Source of the DNA: Sideroxydans sp.
Lineage (GTDB): Bacteria; Pseudomonadota; Gammaproteobacteria; Burkholderiales; Gallionellaceae
Direction of reading: 5' to 3'
DNA: 64,000 bases
NCBI GenBank assembly: GCA_028687425.1
Contig: JAQUAD010000002.1
Location: 1-64,000 of the forward strand
Below the pieces are notes generated by a model that was not told where the DNA came from, did no database searches, and worked only from the letters and a program-made list of their open reading frames with translations. The position numbers and the translations under genes were made by a program. Shown in pieces: positions 60,220 through 64,000 of the stretch (positions are counted from its first letter, which is position 1; each line of letters starts with the position of its first letter).

Positions 60220-60341
60220 ATGTCATGCCGTCTCAGGGTATCGAAGGCGAGCCGTTTTAGCCCCTTATTCTGTACAATTGCGCACTTGCGAGCGACCTGC
60301 CGGGCGGGTTTAGCCACAACACATTAAACGGAGTCAATTGA

Positions 60342-61658
60342 ATGAAAGCACCGATCCCATTACGCAACGTTCCCCAGTCCAACATCTTCCGCAAAGGCGA
60401 TGTCTTTGTGTTGTTCGGCGAACTGTTTGGTCGGGGCTATGCCAATGGTCTGATCAACGAGGCGCGCAAGGCCGGCATGACCATCGTCGGTGTCACCGTG
60501 GGACGGCGTGATGAGAACAACGCACTGCGTGCCTTGACCGCCGAGGAACTGGCGACAGCCGAGGCCAATCTGGGCGGGCGCATCATCAACGTGCCGCTGA
60601 TGGCCGGTTTCGATCTGGATGCTCCGGCCGGCGAACCGACACCGACCGACCTGATCGCCGACATGTCGCTCAAGAGCTGGCAAGCCGACAAGCTGGATTG
60701 GGCGCAGATCGAGCGCTGCCGTGCAGCGGGCGTGCAACGTTTCAAGGATTCGGTCGCCAAAGTGATGGCCGAACTGGACGGCATGATCCCGGACGGTGCC
60801 AATGCATTCTTCGCCCACACCATGGCCGGCGGCATTCCCAAGGTGAAGGTGTTCCTCGCAATCGCCAACCGCATCTACAAGGGGCGCGGCGAGCGTTTCA
60901 TGCCGTCCAGCGCGCTGCTCGGCAGCGATCTGGGCAAGTTGATCCTGATGAATTTCGACGAAGTCACGGCCAACACCTTCCAGCACCTGATCGAAGGCAG
61001 CGCAGCGATCCGCGCGCGTCTGGAGAAAACGGGCGGACAGGTGCGCTATACCGCTTACGGTTATCACGGGACGGAGATCCTGATCGGTGGCAAGTATGAG
61101 TGGCAGACTTACACCAACTACACGCAGGGCCGCGCCAAGATGCGCCTGGAGCAGCATGCGGAAGCGGCTTGGGCACAGGGCATCAAGGCCACGGTGTACA
61201 ACTGCCCCGAGATCCGCACCAATTCTTCGGACATCTTCGTCGGCGTGGAATTGTCGCTGTTCCCCTTGCTGAAGGCATTGAAGCAGGAAGGCGGCAGCGC
61301 CTGGGCAGAAGCCCAATGGCAAGCCTGTCGCGAGGTGTTGCTGGAAGGCGAGTCGCTGGAGAACCTGCTGAACACTATCGATGCGTACAACGACAGCGAA
61401 GTGATGAAAGGCTTCCGCAATTTCGAGGCATGGCCGATGGACAACACGGCTGAACTGGCGGATGTGATGATCGGCACTTCGGAAGCCATCACCAAGATGC
61501 ATAAGTCCCGCGATGCGCTGGTGACCGATGTGTTGAGCGCCTTGGTGCTGGAAGGTACCGGCCCGCTGATGTTCCACGAGACATCGAATCCAGCCGGTCC
61601 GGTGCTGTGGCTGAACCACGACGTGATCGCCAAACAGCTGAACCAGATGCACGCTTGA
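60342..61658 (+). CDS. Probable FabMG-like enoyl-ACP reductase family protein
   Basis: A 438-aa protein. It opens MKAPIPLRNVPQSNIFRKGDVFVLFGELFGRGYANGLINEARKAG, a Rossmann-like strand-turn-helix (G-x-x-F-G-R-G-Y), then VGVTVGRRDENNALRALTAEEL. A FFAHTMAGGIPKVKVFLAIANRIYKGRGERF block and TAYGYHGTEILI contain the candidate catalytic Tyr and Lys. From memory the length and opening match proteins annotated as FabMG family, tied to triclosan-tolerant enoyl-ACP reductases; I cannot verify that here. ACGGAG precedes the ATG. Confidence 0.5.
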   Translation: MKAPIPLRNVPQSNIFRKGDVFVLFGELFGRGYANGLINEARKAGMTIVGVTVGRRDENNALRALTAEELATAEANLGGRIINVPLMAGFDLDAPAGEPTPTDLIADMSLKSWQADKLDWAQIERCRAAGVQRFKDSVAKVMAELDGMIPDGANAFFAHTMAGGIPKVKVFLAIANRIYKGRGERFMPSSALLGSDLGKLILMNFDEVTANTFQHLIEGSAAIRARLEKTGGQVRYTAYGYHGTEILIGGKYEWQTYTNYTQGRAKMRLEQHAEAAWAQGIKATVYNCPEIRTNSSDIFVGVELSLFPLLKALKQEGGSAWAEAQWQACREVLLEGESLENLLNTIDAYNDSEVMKGFRNFEAWPMDNTAELADVMIGTSEAITKMHKSRDALVTDVLSALVLEGTGPLMFHETSNPAGPVLWLNHDVIAKQLNQMHA

Positions 61659-61694
61659 TCCAGAGCGTGCCGTCCGGCACGCCTGTCTGTCGTA

Positions 61695-62291
61695 TCACTC
61701 GATGCGGCAGGCTTCCTCGAAACTCAGTCTCGGATTGCGTGGATAGACCCCCTTGGGGTCGCCGTAGCCGAGGCTGCAGATGAAATTCGATCTCACATTC
61801 GTTCCCGCAAAAAACAATTCGTCCACCTTGGCATTGTCGAAACCTGACATCGGGCCGCAATCCAGGCCGAGTGCACGTGCCGCGACGATCAGATAAGCGC
61901 CCTGCAGCGTGCCGTTGCGGAACGCGTTGGTGAAGGCGGTCTTTTCGTCCCCGTTGAACCAGCTTGGCGCATCCGGTGCATTGGGGAACAGCTTGCCCAG
62001 TTTGTCGTAGAAATGCAGGTCGTAGCCGATGATGGCCGTGACGGGGGCCGCCATGACTTTGGCGCGGTTACCCTCCATCAAGGTCGGCAGCAGTTTTTCC
62101 TTGGCTTCTTGCGATTTGACGAACACGATGCGTGCCGGGTTCGAATTGGCCGAGGTGGGACCCATGCGGAAAGTGTCGTACAACCGGCGCAACAGCTCTT
62201 CCGCAACGGGGGCGTCGGTCCAGATGTTATGCGTGTGGGCATCGAGAAAGAGCTGGTTCAGTGCGGCTTGTTCAAGGGCCTTGTGGCTCAT
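61695..62291 (-). CDS. RutE/HadB-like nitroreductase
   Basis: FMN-dependent nitroreductase-fold protein of 198 aa, similar in layout to malonic semialdehyde reductase Rut[47 protein letters not shown] (FMN-phosphate region), and [21 protein letters not shown]. The rut pyrimidine pathway genes are absent, so the substrate may be another semialdehyde, quinone or nitro compound. AGGAGACC precedes the ATG. Confidence 0.85.
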   Translation of the reverse strand: MSHKALEQAALNQLFLDAHTHNIWTDAPVAEELLRRLYDTFRMGPTSANSNPARIVFVKSQEAKEKLLPTLMEGNRAKVMAAPVTAIIGYDLHFYDKLGKLFPNAPDAPSWFNGDEKTAFTNAFRNGTLQGAYLIVAARALGLDCGPMSGFDNAKVDELFFAGTNVRSNFICSLGYGDPKGVYPRNPRLSFEEACRIE

Positions 62292-62516
62292 CAGGGTCTC
62301 CTGCTGTTTTATTGCAGTATGCTGCTTTCGGCCCGGATTGTCACCCGCGCGGATGCGGGCCTTTCCCTTTTTTCGCAGACAGCAGACGGCCGATGGATCG
62401 AGCGGATAAATCGCGTACCGGAGATTGTCTGATGAAATGAATTATGTCCTAATGCTGCCGTTAGGAAATTTTGGGTTTTGTTGAGTAGCACTTCATTCAG
62501 GTAGCGGAGTTCCGGT

Positions 62517-64000
62517 ATGGATAAAGCGCAGGAAAAGCTTGCGATCAGCAAGTTGGTCTTTGAATTGACTGTCTCTGGAAGTGATTCGGGTGATCTGGAT
62601 GTCCTGCTGGCAGAACTGTTCGTCTTGATGAAGGAACATAACGGTTTTCCGATTGAATCACGCGGCGCGATCCTGTTGCTCAATCCACGGGGGAAGTATT
62701 TTCAGGTCGCACAATATGGCATGCCGCCGGCTTGGGAAAATCCGCTTAATTGGGCGGAGCTGAACCTTCCCGAACCGAGCGATACCGAACGTTGCCATAC
62801 CAAGCAGATTTCTTACGAAGATGCCACGCTCGGTGCCATCGTCCATACCCGCATCATGTTGTTGCCGCTTCGTGTCGAAGGACGCTATATCGGCTATGTG
62901 ACCTTGTTCGTGCCGATGGGCTACGAGTTGTGCGAACTCTATGCCGACTTCTTCAGCGACTTGGCGCGCGCCCTGTCCGGTCTGGTGCAGCGTACCTTGT
63001 CGATGGAGACCTTGCGCATACGCGAGTTGGAACTCGAGGAAGCCCGGGCGGATGCGATCCGCAGTCTGGGCGTGGCTTCGGAATACCGGGATAACGAGAC
63101 AGGCTGGCACATCATGCGCATGACCAATTACGCGCAGTCCATCGCCAAGGCCATGAATCTGCCGGTAGTGCAGCGCGACCTTTTGTATATTGCCGCGCCC
63201 ATGCACGACGTGGGCAAGATCGGTATCTCCGATGCGGTGCTGCTGAAGCCGGGCAAGCTGACCGATGAAGAGTTCGAGGTGATGAAGAAGCATACCGATA
63301 TCGGCGTCACCATCCTGGAGGGCAAGGACGAGTTGATTAAAGCGGCACGCGACATCGCCGGCAGCCACCATGAACGCTGGGACGGTAAGGGCTATCCCAA
63401 GGCACTGAAGGGAGATGAGATACCTTTGCTGGCGCGCATCTGCGCTGTTGCCGATGTGTTCGATGCACTCACCTCGACGCGCCCTTACAAGGAGCCGTGG
63501 TCGGTGGAGCAAGCGCACGACTGGGTGATGTCGGAAGCGGGTAAGCATTTCGATCCGGCCGTAGTCAAAGCATTTGATGCTTCGATGCCCGAGATCCTGC
63601 GTATCCGGGAGCTGTACCGGGACGACATCATCGATCCCAAACAGGTTTTGACATTGCCGCCTATCCGCCACCGCGAGAATGAATGGATCCCCTGGGACGA
63701 CAGCCTGAGCGTGGGTATCGACGTGATCGATGAGCATCATCGCTATTTGTTCGACCTGATCAACGATCTGTATCAGGTGGTGATACGCAAGCGGGGTGCA
63801 CGTGAGGTAGCGCGCCTGATCAAGGCGCTGGATGCCTATGCCAAGATCCATTTCCGCTCGGAAGAGCAGATGATGAACCACTATGCATATCGCGGCGTGG
63901 ACCGCCAACTGCACCAGCATCATGCCTTTGAGGAAAAGGTTGCTGAATTCTATGAAGAACTGCACGCTAATCCCCTGGTAGCCCAGTTCGACGTGCTTTC
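62517..64000 (+). CDS. GAF-HD-GYP-bacteriohemerythrin protein, cut by window end
   Basis: ORF missing from the track because it runs off the window. From MDKAQEKLAISKLVFELTVS it encodes at least 494 residues: a GAF-like domain (about 20-165, GAILLLNPRGKYFQVAQYG), an HD-GYP phosphodiesterase (about 180-370) with PMHDVGKIGISD (His230, Asp231) and SHHERWDGKGYPKAL, then from about residue 388 a bacteriohemerythrin domain (WIPWDDSLSVGIDVIDEHHRYLF, HFRSEEQMM, HQHHAFEEKV). HD-GYP domains degrade c-di-GMP; hemerythrin binds O2 at a di-iron site, so O2 or iron likely controls the output. The 3' end is not seen. Confidence 0.9.
   Translation, partial: MDKAQEKLAISKLVFELTVSGSDSGDLDVLLAELFVLMKEHNGFPIESRGAILLLNPRGKYFQVAQYGMPPAWENPLNWAELNLPEPSDTERCHTKQISYEDATLGAIVHTRIMLLPLRVEGRYIGYVTLFVPMGYELCELYADFFSDLARALSGLVQRTLSMETLRIRELELEEARADAIRSLGVASEYRDNETGWHIMRMTNYAQSIAKAMNLPVVQRDLLYIAAPMHDVGKIGISDAVLLKPGKLTDEEFEVMKKHTDIGVTILEGKDELIKAARDIAGSHHERWDGKGYPKALKGDEIPLLARICAVADVFDALTSTRPYKEPWSVEQAHDWVMSEAGKHFDPAVVKAFDASMPEILRIRELYRDDIIDPKQVLTLPPIRHRENEWIPWDDSLSVGIDVIDEHHRYLFDLINDLYQVVIRKRGAREVARLIKALDAYAKIHFRSEEQMMNHYAYRGVDRQLHQHHAFEEKVAEFYEELHANPLVAQFDVL

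Noticed and set aside
1-64000. CRISPR arrays, rRNA and tRNA genes
   Set aside because: No regularly spaced direct repeats, no rRNA stretches and no tRNA-like cloverleaf with a TTCGAATCC-type arm was recognised by eye; a covariance-model search would be needed to exclude a tRNA fully.

Overview
The window looks like a chromosomal segment of a Gram-negative betaproteobacterium. I infer a Nitrosomonadales / Gallionellaceae-like, micro-oxic or iron-oxidising type, from the complete System I cytochrome c maturation operon, the many c-di-GMP proteins including a hemerythrin-HD-GYP fusion, the ferritin-like DUF455 protein and the overall protein style. The taxon is inference. No rRNA, tRNA, CRISPR array, IS element or prophage module was recognised.

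Layout. 0.1-7.0 kb: a full ccmABCDEFGHI operon of overlapping genes closed by a strong terminator. 7.1-8.0 kb: a composite palindromic repeat duplicated on both sides of a lipocalin gene. 8.0-12.1 kb (minus): a Sel1-repeat protein, an N-acetylglutaminylglutamine-type amidotransferase and an unknown envelope protein. 12.2-18.1 kb (plus): WbuC-like cupin, a 53-aa membrane peptide, Pcm, alanine dehydrogenase, a Lon-family protease and a DUF1614 protein. 18.1-19.8 kb (minus): a compact stress operon (SAP-domain protein, Hsp20, zinc-ribbon protein, UspA). 20.0-23.5 kb: a thioredoxin/DsbD-like fusion, then a soluble histidine kinase paired with a response regulator carrying TPRs. 23.7-25.4 kb: ettA.

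25.4-28.1 kb is an A+T-rich accessory patch: a GNAT-like protein and an ImmA/IrrE-type metallopeptidase 5 nt apart, followed by two copies of a recurrent hairpin and a truncated rsgA-like gene start. 28.1-38.1 kb holds MipA/OmpV, a Na+/Ca2+ antiporter-like protein, a methionine aminopeptidase, a Dph6-like PP-loop enzyme, small dimeric-barrel and glyoxalase proteins, a PDC-type sensor protein and several small secreted proteins or lipoproteins. 38.1-41.5 kb: a second rsgA-start fragment, a four-repeat lipoprotein, then intact rsgA, each rsgA start preceded by the same hairpin.

41.6-50.5 kb: lipoproteins (one an inactive-looking rhodanese), a cyclic-nucleotide-binding protein, GNAT, membrane proteins, DUF455, a spermidine-synthase-like protein, and two paralogous 77-aa proteins flanking a largely non-coding stretch. 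50.6-64.0 kb is rich in c-di-GMP signalling (two GGDEF enzymes, one PAS-GGDEF-EAL, one GAF-HD-GYP-hemerythrin cut by the window end), interleaved with a split GNAT + nitrilase pair, PepD, a FliD-C-like protein, a possible FabMG-type protein and a RutE-like nitroreductase.

Best candidates for something undescribed: the GNAT/ImmA-IrrE two-gene cassette, the hairpin plus rsgA-start repeats around accessory genes, the four-repeat lipoprotein, and the paired 77-aa proteins. Most track ORFs on the opposite strand of the GC-rich genes are shadows and were left out.
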